From contig SBBU01000352.1 of the NCBI GenBank assembly GCA_005239585.1, positions 1 through 16,074 on the forward strand: DNA of 16,074 nucleotides, read 5' to 3'. The notes under the pieces are model-generated. The model saw only the letters and a list, made by a program, of their open reading frames with translations, had not been told where the DNA came from and did not search any database. Both the position numbers and the translations under genes were made by a program. This stretch comes from Planctomycetaceae bacterium (GTDB taxonomy: Bacteria; Planctomycetota; MHYJ01; SBBU01). The number at the start of each line of letters is the position of its first letter. Position 1 is the first letter of the stretch. Shown one piece after another: positions 1 to 5,818 of this stretch.

Positions 1-90
1 TACCTTGAGGTAGGAGCATGGCTAAGACATGAACAGAAAACAGTAGGACTGGAGGGATTCATTGACCTGAAACCAGTATTTGTAAATTAA
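1..90 (+). CDS. C-terminal end of an unidentified protein (partial)
   Basis: The frame starting at base 1 is open for 29 codons and ends with TAA at 88-90; the last residues are GLEGFIDLKPVFVN. The codon use looks like real coding sequence and the stop is followed by a hairpin that could be a terminator. The fragment is too short to place in a family, and I do not recognise it. It converges on the VOC-family gene that follows on the other strand. Confidence 0.6.
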   Translation, partial: YLEVGAWLRHEQKTVGLEGFIDLKPVFVN

Positions 91-109
91 AGATGCTAAC
101 TTCACAGGG

Positions 110-140
110 GTGCTCTAGCCACCTCGAGCACAGATCTTTT
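110..140 (+). terminator. Possible intrinsic terminator of the gene ending at 90
   Basis: A 6-bp stem, GTGCTC (110-115) with GAGCAC (126-131), closes a 10-nt loop and is followed by a short T run at 137-140. It lies between convergent genes, where a terminator is expected. The stem is short and the T tract has only four bases, so this is a weak candidate. Confidence 0.4.
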
Positions 141-156
141 AACAGTTACACCTAGT

Positions 157-591
157 CTACCCTCGATACACATAGTCCGTTCGGTAGGCAACCACCTCTA
201 TTTCGTGGCCATCAGGATCCGATATATATATAGACTCCCCTTCTTTACGGTAGTAGGTATCGTCGATCTGAATACCCAGCCTCTTTAATCTTTCCTTGAA
301 ACCATCAAGATCCCGAGTAGCGAACCCTAAATGATAAATCACTGCTGTCAAAGGAGCATCGTTTGCTACTGATCTTGCAATGCCTGGCTTCTCCGTCATT
401 GCAATGTAAAAATTGTCAGTTCCAATGTGAACACATCTGCCTATAGGTTCGCCTCCATCATATCGAACTTCAAACCCAAAAACATTGCGATAAAATTCGA
501 TGCTGCGGTTGATATCGGCAACACCAATATGAGCGTGATCAATGCGATCTATTACTGTTCGTGTCTCAGCTCCCAGCCTTAGATTCTCCAT
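157..591 (-). CDS. VOC-family (glyoxalase/extradiol dioxygenase fold) metalloenzyme
   Basis: A 144-residue protein of the vicinal oxygen chelate superfamily, made of two beta-alpha-beta-beta-beta modules. The first module opens with HIGVADINRSIEFYRNVFGF (residues 21-40) and the second with HLGFATRDLDGFKERLKRLG (87-106), ending in DPDGHEIEVV. His21, His87 and Glu132 sit where this family binds its divalent metal, so it is probably catalytic. The length is typical of single-domain glyoxalase, fosfomycin-resistance or dioxygenase-like members; the substrate cannot be told from sequence. The ATG has a good Shine-Dalgarno sequence (GAGGTGA, complement of 595-601), unlike many genes here. It is divergently transcribed from the ArsR-type regulator next door, a layout that often means regulation by that neighbour. 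Confidence 0.85.
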   Translation of the reverse strand: MENLRLGAETRTVIDRIDHAHIGVADINRSIEFYRNVFGFEVRYDGGEPIGRCVHIGTDNFYIAMTEKPGIARSVANDAPLTAVIYHLGFATRDLDGFKERLKRLGIQIDDTYYRKEGESIYISDPDGHEIEVVAYRTDYVYRG

Positions 592-630
592 ATTTCACCT
601 CTTAAAATAGACCTGAAAATCACATGATTA

Positions 631-658
631 ATTATAAATATTATACATATTAAATCAA
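631..658 (-). promoter_or_regulatory. Predicted sigma70 promoter of the VOC gene
   Basis: Read on the minus strand, TTGATT (complement of 653-658) and TATAAT (complement of 631-636) are separated by 16 bp. The leader would be about 30 nt and carries the SD of the VOC gene. The whole 592-711 interval is very AT-rich, so chance matches are possible. Confidence 0.5.
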
Positions 659-684
659 GTGTTTAGTATATAAAATATCTAAAG

Positions 685-713
685 TTGATATCGTCAATAA
701 AAAATTGTACTAT
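685..713 (+). promoter_or_regulatory. Predicted promoter of the regulator gene, implying a leaderless start at 721
   Basis: TTGATA (685-690) and TACTAT (708-713) are separated by exactly 17 bp. The expected start point is about 7 nt downstream, at 720-721, which is where an in-frame GTG (721-723) of the regulator lies. If this promoter is used, the ATG at 712 is inside the -10 box and cannot be the start. An imperfect dyad TTTAG...CTAAA (662-683) just upstream could be an operator. Confidence 0.45.
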
Positions 714-1323
714 GGGATCTGTGAGGGAATATATAACAAGAAGGCAGATTGTAACGCTTCTTAAGCATCACGGTGAGCTCACTGTGAAGGAATTATCAAA
801 ACTCATAGGCATTACGCCGATGGGGGTTAGAGGTCATCTATCGAGACTAGAAAACGAAGGTGTTGTTGAATTCAACTCTCGCCATACAAGGCGTGGGAGA
901 CCAACCTTATACTATAGACTCGGCAAAGAGGCTGCCTCATATTTTCCAGAGACATCTGGGCAGGTTGCAGTTGAGCTGCTTGCCGGTCTTGAACCTGAGC
1001 AAATCACATCGCTATTCCAACACAGACAGAGGATATTGAAAAAATATTATGAAGAAAGGCTTGCTGGTAAAAGTTTTCAAGGTAAGGTGGCCGAACTTGC
1101 CAAGAAACGTGATGAAGAGGGTTACATGTGCGAGTCTACCGGTGCAACAAAGCTTATCGAATACCACTGCCCTATCTCTCTAATCGCACGAGGGTTTCCT
1201 CAGGCATGCGAGTTTGAACTCAATCTTTTCAGATCTGTACTGGGGACAGATGTCAAGAGGGTAAAACACATAATGAGAGGAGATAACTGCTGCGCCTATC
1301 TTATTGGGAAGAAATCAAGCTAA
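712..1323 (+). CDS. ArsR-type winged-helix regulator with Cys-rich C-terminus (COG2345, SufR-like)
   Basis: A transcriptional regulator of about 200 residues. The N-terminal part is a winged helix: TRRQIVTLLKHHGELTVKEL, then recognition-helix-like ITPMGVRGHLSRLENEG and the wing SRHTRRGRPTLYYRLG. The C-terminal part has the pattern C-X12-C-X12-C-X26-CC, with HCPISLIARGFPQACEFE and GDNCCAYLI. This is the layout of COG2345/SufR-like proteins, in which the cysteines can hold an Fe-S cluster that controls DNA binding. Cluster binding here is inferred. No start has an SD: candidates are TTG 685, ATG 712 (given) and GTG 721, the last favoured by the promoter spacing. It is divergent from the VOC gene, which it may control together with itself. 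Its stop overlaps the archease stop by 4 bp on the opposite strand. Confidence 0.85.
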   Translation: MGSVREYITRRQIVTLLKHHGELTVKELSKLIGITPMGVRGHLSRLENEGVVEFNSRHTRRGRPTLYYRLGKEAASYFPETSGQVAVELLAGLEPEQITSLFQHRQRILKKYYEERLAGKSFQGKVAELAKKRDEEGYMCESTGATKLIEYHCPISLIARGFPQACEFELNLFRSVLGTDVKRVKHIMRGDNCCAYLIGKKSS

Positions 1324-1748
1324 ACATCTATTATAAATGTCGCTTCAAAACCTTGTCTTGTCTTCTTTACAGAAAGCTTATGGTGTGTTATCGCCTTTAG
1401 ATCCGTATTAAGCCTGTGTCTTGTTTGATCAAACAAATCACCTGTAAGGACTGCAGAGAGTTTAGTATCAGACATATTATTGATCTTGATTTTTGTAAAT
1501 ATCTTTCCTTCACTCGAAAATAAGAATAAAAGCCTTGAAAGCCACATCTTGAAGAGTTCATCAAGGCTTGTAGCCGAAAGAGTTATCTCCTCATTTATTT
1601 TATATTCCATTTTCCTAACCTTAACTGCACATTTAATAAGCGCTATCGCTGAAGTCTTGAATAAACCCTTGAGTGTAGGAGATTTCACACGAATCCCTAT
1701 ATCTGCGGTGTGTTCGATTAGACTAAATCCCTGCCTTTTATCCTTCAT
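1320..1748 (-). CDS. Archease, RtcB RNA-ligase cofactor protein
   Basis: A 142-residue protein from ATG at 1748 (a TTG at 1760 would add four residues). It carries the archease hallmark IEHTADIGIRV near the N-terminus and the C-terminal block TDLKAITHHKLSV followed by GFEATFIIDV, both containing conserved acidic and histidine residues. In known systems archease binds the RNA ligase RtcB and promotes guanylylation and multiple turnover in joining RNA 2',3'-cyclic phosphate or 3'-phosphate ends to 5'-OH ends. No rtcB is in this window, though the two genes are often adjacent. It lies downstream of panD on the same strand, separated only by the palindromic element, so the two may share a transcript. 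No SD is visible before either start. Confidence 0.9.
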   Translation of the reverse strand: MKDKRQGFSLIEHTADIGIRVKSPTLKGLFKTSAIALIKCAVKVRKMEYKINEEITLSATSLDELFKMWLSRLLFLFSSEGKIFTKIKINNMSDTKLSAVLTGDLFDQTRHRLNTDLKAITHHKLSVKKTRQGFEATFIIDV

Positions 1749-1768
1749 CCAGATGGGCAATCGACCAG

Positions 1769-2033
1769 TGCCGTATTTCGAAAGTCCCTTGTGAAAATGT
1801 GCAACATTGTCACAAGGAACGCCCTCGCGGCGCCATTTTTCTCAACCCTGTGAAAGATGCCATCCCCCTCAACAAAACGGCGCCGAGAGGGCATTCGTCC
1901 CGCACATACGAAAGAAGTTGTGATGATGAAATTGTGCGACCTTTCAAAGTCAAAAGAGATTTTGAAGGAACAGGGGAACTATTGTCTTGACTTTGACTTT
2001 CGTATGTGCGGGACGAATTTACGAAATACGGCA
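1769..2033. repeat. Nested palindromic element folding as a multi-arm junction
   Basis: The interval divides without leftover bases into abutting inverted repeats. The outer stem is 1769-1783 with 2019-2033 (TGCCGTATTTCG pairs with CGAAATACGGCA, then one A/A mismatch and two more pairs). Hairpin A spans 1784-1820 (stem containing CCTTGTGA/TCACAAGG, inner AATGT/ACATT). Hairpin B spans 1821-1892 (GCCCTCGCGGCGCC with GGCGCCGAGAGGGC, one mismatch). Arm C spans 1893-2018, with a perfect 22-bp stem 1893-1914/1997-2018 and, inside it, a small imperfect hairpin 1915-1943 and a second stem TCAAAGTCAA 1944-1953/TTGACTTTGA 1987-1996. It fills the space between the panD stop and a point 20 bp before the archease ATG. 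It could be a MITE- or ERIC/BOX-like intergenic element or a structured RNA in the panD-archease transcript. Short ORFs inside it look like by-products of the symmetry. Confidence 0.85.
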
Positions 2034-2378
2034 TTAGAAGTTATTCGACTCGGTCAGTTTTACTACCTTTGGGCCTTTGAAAGACCTAAGCTCATCACCG
2101 TTTAACGAGGCAAATGACATAATTATCAGCTTATCGCCAATTTTTGCTAACTTGGCTGCACCCCCATAAAGTGCTATCCTGCCCCTCTCCTTTTCTTCAA
2201 TTATGTATGTTTCAAACCTATTGCTATTTGCTGTGTTTACAACAAGGACCATCTCCCCGGGCGTGATCGCAGCTTCTCTTACTATCTCGCTTGAAATACC
2301 AAGCGACCCCTCGTAATCAACCAGCAAATGTGTCACACTGGCATTCGCAATCTTTGCCGTACATACGTTCTTTAGCAT
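2034..2378 (-). CDS. panD: Aspartate 1-decarboxylase (pyruvoyl enzyme)
   Basis: Makes beta-alanine from L-aspartate for pantothenate and coenzyme A synthesis, in the cytoplasm as a tetramer. The 114-residue protein aligns without gaps to E. coli PanD up to about residue 75. It keeps Lys9, His17, the self-cleavage site Gly24-Ser25 in DYEGSLGI, Asn48, Arg54, Thr57 and Tyr58 (RFETY). Cleavage before Ser25 would generate the pyruvoyl group. One difference stands out: Asn72 of E. coli, beside the processing site, is Gly here (IALYGGAAKLA). No panB, panC or panE is nearby. The ATG at 2376-2378 has no SD. The stop codon directly abuts the palindromic element, with archease beyond it on the same strand. 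Confidence 0.93.
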   Translation of the reverse strand: MLKNVCTAKIANASVTHLLVDYEGSLGISSEIVREAAITPGEMVLVVNTANSNRFETYIIEEKERGRIALYGGAAKLAKIGDKLIIMSFASLNGDELRSFKGPKVVKLTESNNF

Positions 2379-2401
2379 GGTGGAGTATGGTAACAGAAGA
2401 A

Positions 2402-2430
2402 ATTATAGCTTGCAAGTGCCGTTTCAAACA
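2402..2430 (-). promoter_or_regulatory. Predicted promoter region of panD
   Basis: On the minus strand a perfect -10 TATAAT (complement of 2402-2407) lies 23 nt before the panD ATG, with no convincing -35 at standard spacing. An alternative pair, TTGCAA then 17 bp then TACCAT, ends 8 nt before the ATG and would give a leaderless message. Which is used cannot be decided from sequence. Confidence 0.35.
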
Positions 2431-2435
2431 ATACC

Positions 2436-2464
2436 TTTCCATCCTAGGCGCCAATTTATATAAT
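2436..2464 (+). promoter_or_regulatory. Predicted promoter of the 2502-4837 operon
   Basis: TTTCCA (2436-2441), 17 bp, then a perfect TATAAT (2459-2464). The expected start is near 2471, giving a leader of about 30 nt before the phosphoesterase gene, with AGGA at 2492-2495 as a weak ribosome site. It is back to back with the panD promoter. Confidence 0.6.
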
Positions 2465-2501
2465 TTAAAAAGGTCGGAATTTACTGTAATCAGGATTGAT
2501 A

Positions 2502-2849
2502 ATGCCGCTAAAATTCACCTTCAGCCATCACACTGGTTGCTCAAACAAAGAGGATCATTACGACCTATTTCTTGAGGACGAAGGTGGATTGATTACCTTC
2601 TCAATGAAGAGCCCGACTATTTATGGCCAGGAATGTATCAGAATCAGGGATCATCGCAAGATCTATCTAGACTTTGAGGGCAAGATAGACGATGAAAAGG
2701 GAGACGTTAAAATCATGGAAACTGGCGGGCTGGAGATCGTTAAAAAAGACCCGAAAATGCTGATTTGCAGGCTGGGAGGCAAAGAAGAATCAAAGATAAG
2801 AATAGAGAAAAAAGAGGGGGATACCTGGTTAATTGAAAAAATCCCGTAA
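2502..2849 (+). CDS. Stand-alone LigD 3'-phosphoesterase-like protein (LigD_N / DNA polymerase ligase N-terminal domain)
   Basis: A 115-residue single-domain protein. It shows the pattern of the phosphoesterase module of bacterial LigD: FSHHTG (His9/His10), then DHYDLFLE (His19, Asp21, Glu25), then RDHRKIYLDFEGKI (His51, Glu59). These match the metal and phosphate ligands that let this family trim 3'-phosphate and 3'-ribonucleotide ends of nucleic acids. No ligase or polymerase domain is attached; small free-standing versions are known in archaea and several bacterial phyla. ATG 2502 is chosen over the upstream TTG 2496 because AGGA is well spaced from it. It is first in a tight operon, 10 bp before a secreted-protein gene with no obvious functional link. 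The family call is from remembered motifs, so confidence is good but not full. Confidence 0.72.
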   Translation: MPLKFTFSHHTGCSNKEDHYDLFLEDEGGLITFSMKSPTIYGQECIRIRDHRKIYLDFEGKIDDEKGDVKIMETGGLEIVKKDPKMLICRLGGKEESKIRIEKKEGDTWLIEKIP

Positions 2850-2859
2850 TCTTTCTATA

Positions 2860-3777
2860 ATGATAAAAGTGAGCCGTAAGAGAAAACATCCTGCTATTTT
2901 CCGACACCTAGTCTTTACCAACCTATTTATAATCACCTGCACCCCCATGCTCATCCTATCTGCAGCAGGTAAAGATGATCTTGTTATCGAACGCAAAGCC
3001 AGGCAGACATTTAGAGACAGCGTAAATAAAGTAAGAGAAATACACAGAAATGAACAGGTCTTGATCAAGGGACAAATGGTAAAGATAATCGATACAACCT
3101 TCAAACAATCTATCGTGATAAGACCTGACAAGAAATTATGCTGGCTATTTGACATACTCGATCAGAAATATTCTGAGCTAACCTTCGATGAAATAGCCAA
3201 GTGGCAAAAGGAACATATCGAGTCAGTCAAAGCCATTAAAGCCCGAGTGAAAGGTTCTTCAGATGAAAAGGAACTAGAGGTCATACTAATGGGCTATGGC
3301 GAATTTAAAGAGGGAATCAATGCAGAGGTAAAGAACACAGGTAAAAATCAGCACATAATTGAGCGTACTTGCACCGAAAAAAACCTGATTATCAATAAAG
3401 ACATTTTCTACATGAGCGCCTACTTTGATGAATCAATTCCAGAACACGAGATATATTTTCAAGGGATATACTCAATAGGCGGATTTAAACCAGCAATGTA
3501 TGCTTCCATAAAAAAAATCAATGGTTTTCCTCTGAAAGGAACTATAAGGTATACCCTCTTTGATCAGCGGGTGGAGTCCAAGGAAGAGGTTACACGCCTT
3601 GAAAGGAAAACAATTGATCAATGCGAATTTGAAATCCCTTCAGGTTTCAGACAAGTCCCTTATGAACCCATCCAGACCCCTCCTGCCAGAGTTGTTGAGA
3701 AACCTAAAGAGTTTAAGCAACAATTCACCGAAGATGACATTGAGGAAAAAAGCCTTCCTTTCACAGATAGGCAATAA
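2860..3777 (+). CDS. Predicted exported LolA/DUF4412-like protein
   Basis: About 305 residues. The N-terminus has a basic stretch (KVSRKRKHP) and a hydrophobic segment with a small-residue end (LILSAAG), consistent with a signal peptide or membrane anchor. The mature part has beta-rich segments such as QMVKIIDTTFKQSIVIRPDK and LCWLFDILDQKYSELTF. These resemble the LolA/DUF4412 fold, where a hydrophobic half-barrel binds lipids or lipid-linked molecules outside the cytoplasm; this resemblance is by eye only. The tail is Pro- and charge-rich (PYEPIQTPPARVVEKPKEF) and probably disordered. ATG 2860 is preferred to TTG 2833, which would overlap the upstream gene. No SD is visible, and translation may be coupled to the gene ending 10 bp before. 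Confidence 0.65.
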   Translation: MIKVSRKRKHPAIFRHLVFTNLFIITCTPMLILSAAGKDDLVIERKARQTFRDSVNKVREIHRNEQVLIKGQMVKIIDTTFKQSIVIRPDKKLCWLFDILDQKYSELTFDEIAKWQKEHIESVKAIKARVKGSSDEKELEVILMGYGEFKEGINAEVKNTGKNQHIIERTCTEKNLIINKDIFYMSAYFDESIPEHEIYFQGIYSIGGFKPAMYASIKKINGFPLKGTIRYTLFDQRVESKEEVTRLERKTIDQCEFEIPSGFRQVPYEPIQTPPARVVEKPKEFKQQFTEDDIEEKSLPFTDRQ

Positions 3778-3793
3778 CTCTGTGAGAATCATT

Positions 3794-4087
3794 ATGGCAG
3801 AGATCTGCCGTGCACACATTTTCATAAGCGGCAAAGTACAAGGGGTCTATTTTAGATCCCATGTAGCATCACTTGCAAAGAGTTATGGCCTTCGGGGGTG
3901 GGTCAGAAACCTAGCGGACGGACGAGTAGAAACAATGTTAGAAGGAAACAAAGAAATTGTAGAAAAAGTGATTGAATTTTGCAAAAATGGACCTCCAAAC
4001 GCCTCTGTGACAGATGTACAAATTAACTGGGAAAAACCAAAAAACAAAGGGGGCGATTTTGCAACGGATTTTAAAATAATTTTCTAA
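3794..4087 (+). CDS. Acylphosphatase
   Basis: A 97-residue cytoplasmic enzyme that hydrolyses acyl phosphates such as acetyl phosphate or carbamoyl phosphate. The signature GKVQGVYFR (residues 13-21) supplies the phosphate-binding loop and catalytic Arg21; GWVRNLADGRVE supplies the catalytic Asn39. Length and motif spacing fit the family. ATG 3794 is used; GTG 3782 would add four residues. The reading frame is open far upstream (to 3560), but that part overlaps the preceding gene and is not acylphosphatase-like. The gene starts 16 bp after the LolA-like gene and ends 15 bp before the nucleotidyltransferase gene, so it is probably co-transcribed with both. Confidence 0.92.
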   Translation: MAEICRAHIFISGKVQGVYFRSHVASLAKSYGLRGWVRNLADGRVETMLEGNKEIVEKVIEFCKNGPPNASVTDVQINWEKPKNKGGDFATDFKIIF

Positions 4088-4102
4088 TGATTCTAGTACC
4101 GT

Positions 4103-4837
4103 ATGAAATGCATACTTTTATGTGCCGGTTATGCCACTAGGCTTTATCCCCTAACGAGGGAGAAACCCAAGTCGCTGCTTCCAGTCGGCAATGTACCAAT
4201 GATCGAACGTATCCTCGATAAGATCATTCATATGGATGAAATGAACAAGGTATACGTTGTTACCAACCATAGATTTATCCAGCACTTTTACTACTGGCAT
4301 CGAGATTACGAGCATCGAGAAAAAGTAGAGATATTCGACGACAATACGATGGACAACGACGATAGGCTGGGCGCAATAGGCGATATAGAATACGTGGTAA
4401 AGAATGCAAAAATAAATGAGGACATGATCGTGGTAGCAGGTGATAATCTTCTGATGTTCGACATTACAGATTTTCTTAAATTCGGCAAAAAACATAGGCT
4501 GGCAATCGCAGTCAAAGATGTCAAAAATAAAAAGCTTGCCTCCCTCTACGGCGCAGTCAAGTTAGGTTCCGACAACCAAGTACTCGATTTTGAAGAGAAA
4601 CCCCCTTCCCCAAAATCAACTTTGATCTCTATATGCCTATATTACATTGCAAAGGAACATGTACCCCTAGTCTCCAAATATCTTGCTGAAGGACACAACA
4701 AAGACGCCCCGGGTTACTACATAGGCTGGTTATTCCAGAACTACCCGCTCTACGCCTGGACCATAAAAGGCCAATGGCTCGACATTGGCGACATTGATTC
4801 CTACAACAAAGCCAACGCACTCTTTGGGGTTTCGTAA
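4103..4837 (+). CDS. Sugar-phosphate nucleotidyltransferase (RmlA/GCD1-like)
   Basis: A 244-residue NTP_transferase-domain protein that should join an NTP to a sugar 1-phosphate, giving an NDP-sugar for surface polysaccharide or glycan synthesis. The N-terminal nucleotide loop is LLCAGYATRLYPLTREKPKS, with Arg13 and Lys23 in the usual catalytic places; the usual GTR is ATR, a variant seen in one branch of the family. Downstream are VVAGDNLLMF (metal-binding Asp), DFEEKP (sugar-binding Glu-Glu-Lys-Pro) and GQWLDIGDIDSYNKAN. There is no C-terminal left-handed beta-helix, so acyltransferase activity is unlikely. It is last in the four-gene operon. No SD is visible before ATG 4103. The sugar and nucleotide used cannot be read from sequence. 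Confidence 0.88.
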   Translation: MKCILLCAGYATRLYPLTREKPKSLLPVGNVPMIERILDKIIHMDEMNKVYVVTNHRFIQHFYYWHRDYEHREKVEIFDDNTMDNDDRLGAIGDIEYVVKNAKINEDMIVVAGDNLLMFDITDFLKFGKKHRLAIAVKDVKNKKLASLYGAVKLGSDNQVLDFEEKPPSPKSTLISICLYYIAKEHVPLVSKYLAEGHNKDAPGYYIGWLFQNYPLYAWTIKGQWLDIGDIDSYNKANALFGVS

Positions 4838-4847
4838 CCTACCCCTC

Positions 4848-4876
4848 TTGCGAACGTAATCTAAATAAAATATCAT
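4848..4876 (+). promoter_or_regulatory. Predicted promoter of tRNA-Leu (and probably fdhD)
   Basis: TTGCGA (4848-4853), 17 bp, TATCAT (4871-4876). The start point would be near 4883, about 11 nt before the tRNA. No other promoter fits between the tRNA and fdhD, so this one probably serves both. Confidence 0.65.
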
Positions 4877-4893
4877 TCTCAAAAGTATTTAAT

Positions 4894-4980
4894 GGGCGTG
4901 TGGCGGAATTGGCAGACGCGCTAGGCTCAGAACCTAGTGGGGTAACACCTATAGAGGTTCAAGTCCTCTCACGCCCACCA
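4894..4980 (+). tRNA. tRNA-Leu (anticodon CAG)
   Basis: An 87-nt class II tRNA. The acceptor stem GGGCGTG (4894-4900) pairs with CACGCCC, followed by discriminator A and an encoded CCA (4978-4980). The anticodon arm is CTAGG-CTCAGAA-CCTAG (4921-4937), giving anticodon CAG, which reads CUG. The D arm GGCGGAATTGGCAGACGCG and the T arm AGAGGTTCAAGTCCTCT are standard, with a long variable arm between as expected for leucine. The gene ends only 7 nt before the fdhD ATG. Confidence 0.97.
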
Positions 4981-4987
4981 AATTAAG

Positions 4988-5797
4988 ATGAAAAAGCTGG
5001 CAGTTCGAACAACCGAGATCCTCAAATTAAGTTCGAATAACAGAATTAAAGTTTCAGATAGACTGGCCGTAGAGGAACCGCTTGAAATAAGGGTCTCAGG
5101 CAAGCCTGTGGCTGTAACGATGAGGACGCCCGGAGATGACTTTTGCCTTGCAGCCGGCTTTCTTTTTACTGAAGGCATCATCAAGGGAGAAAACGAGATC
5201 AAATCCATCTCCTATTGCCCCAACACTCAGGATGTCAACATGCAAAACATTGTGGATGTGCGATTGAAGCGTCAAGTCAATCTATCCAAGCTAAAGAGAA
5301 ATTTCTATGCAACTTCCTCCTGTGGGATTTGTGGCAAGGCGGCAATAGAAAATATCAAAACTTGTACAAAGAAAGTTAATTCCACTACAACCGTCCCACG
5401 AAAACTAATACTATCTCTCCCAGACAAATTACGCATTTCGCAGCAAGTCTTTAAGAAAACCGGAGGCCTGCACGCAACGGCTATCTTTGACAGCAATGGA
5501 AGACTTGTAACTATCAAAGAGGATGTAGGGAGACACAACGCAGTTGACAAGGCGATTGGTGAAACAGTGCTCAAACAAATGACGCCTCTTAACCATCATG
5601 TAATGATGGTTTCAGGCAGGACAAGTTTTGAGATCATGCAAAAGGCCGCCATGGCCTCGATCCCAATTGTTTTGGCAATATCGGCCCCCTCAAGTCTGGC
5701 AGTACAATTCGCCAGAGAATTCAACATGACTCTTGCAGGACTTGTACGCGGAAACAAAATGAACATCTACTCTTGTCCACAGAGAATAACAAACTAA
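4988..5797 (+). CDS. fdhD: Formate dehydrogenase accessory sulfurtransferase FdhD
   Basis: A 269-residue cytoplasmic protein. In the E. coli system FdhD receives sulfur from IscS and passes it to the molybdenum-bis-MGD cofactor of formate dehydrogenase, which is needed for activity. The N-terminal block EEPLEIRVSGKP and DDFCLAAGFLFTEGII are family hallmarks. The loop TSSCGICG (Cys112 and Cys115) matches the CxxC loop whose first cysteine is essential in E. coli. Later blocks GGLHATAIFD, EDVGRHNAVDKAIG and VSGRTSFEIMQKA complete the match. ATG 4988 is the only reasonable start; it has no SD, and the tRNA-Leu CCA end lies 7 nt upstream. A candidate client, a formate-dehydrogenase-type molybdoenzyme, is encoded from 14377 onward. 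Confidence 0.95.
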   Translation: MKKLAVRTTEILKLSSNNRIKVSDRLAVEEPLEIRVSGKPVAVTMRTPGDDFCLAAGFLFTEGIIKGENEIKSISYCPNTQDVNMQNIVDVRLKRQVNLSKLKRNFYATSSCGICGKAAIENIKTCTKKVNSTTTVPRKLILSLPDKLRISQQVFKKTGGLHATAIFDSNGRLVTIKEDVGRHNAVDKAIGETVLKQMTPLNHHVMMVSGRTSFEIMQKAAMASIPIVLAISAPSSLAVQFAREFNMTLAGLVRGNKMNIYSCPQRITN

Positions 5798-5818
5798 CCA
5801 GTAAAGGTGATGTTCTTA

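Noticed and set aside
1769..2033. CRISPR array or retron-type RNA as an explanation of the repeats
   Set aside because: There are no equally spaced direct repeats with variable spacers, and no cas or reverse transcriptase gene is present in the window.
1799..2105. Several short ORFs on both strands across the panD-archease gap
   Set aside because: They sit inside the nested inverted repeats, encode low-similarity proteins and mirror each other because of the symmetry; no SD or family motif supports them.
3560..3793. N-terminal extension of the acylphosphatase frame
   Set aside because: It overlaps the LolA-like gene in another frame, and acylphosphatases are about 90-100 residues, which fits the ATG at 3794.
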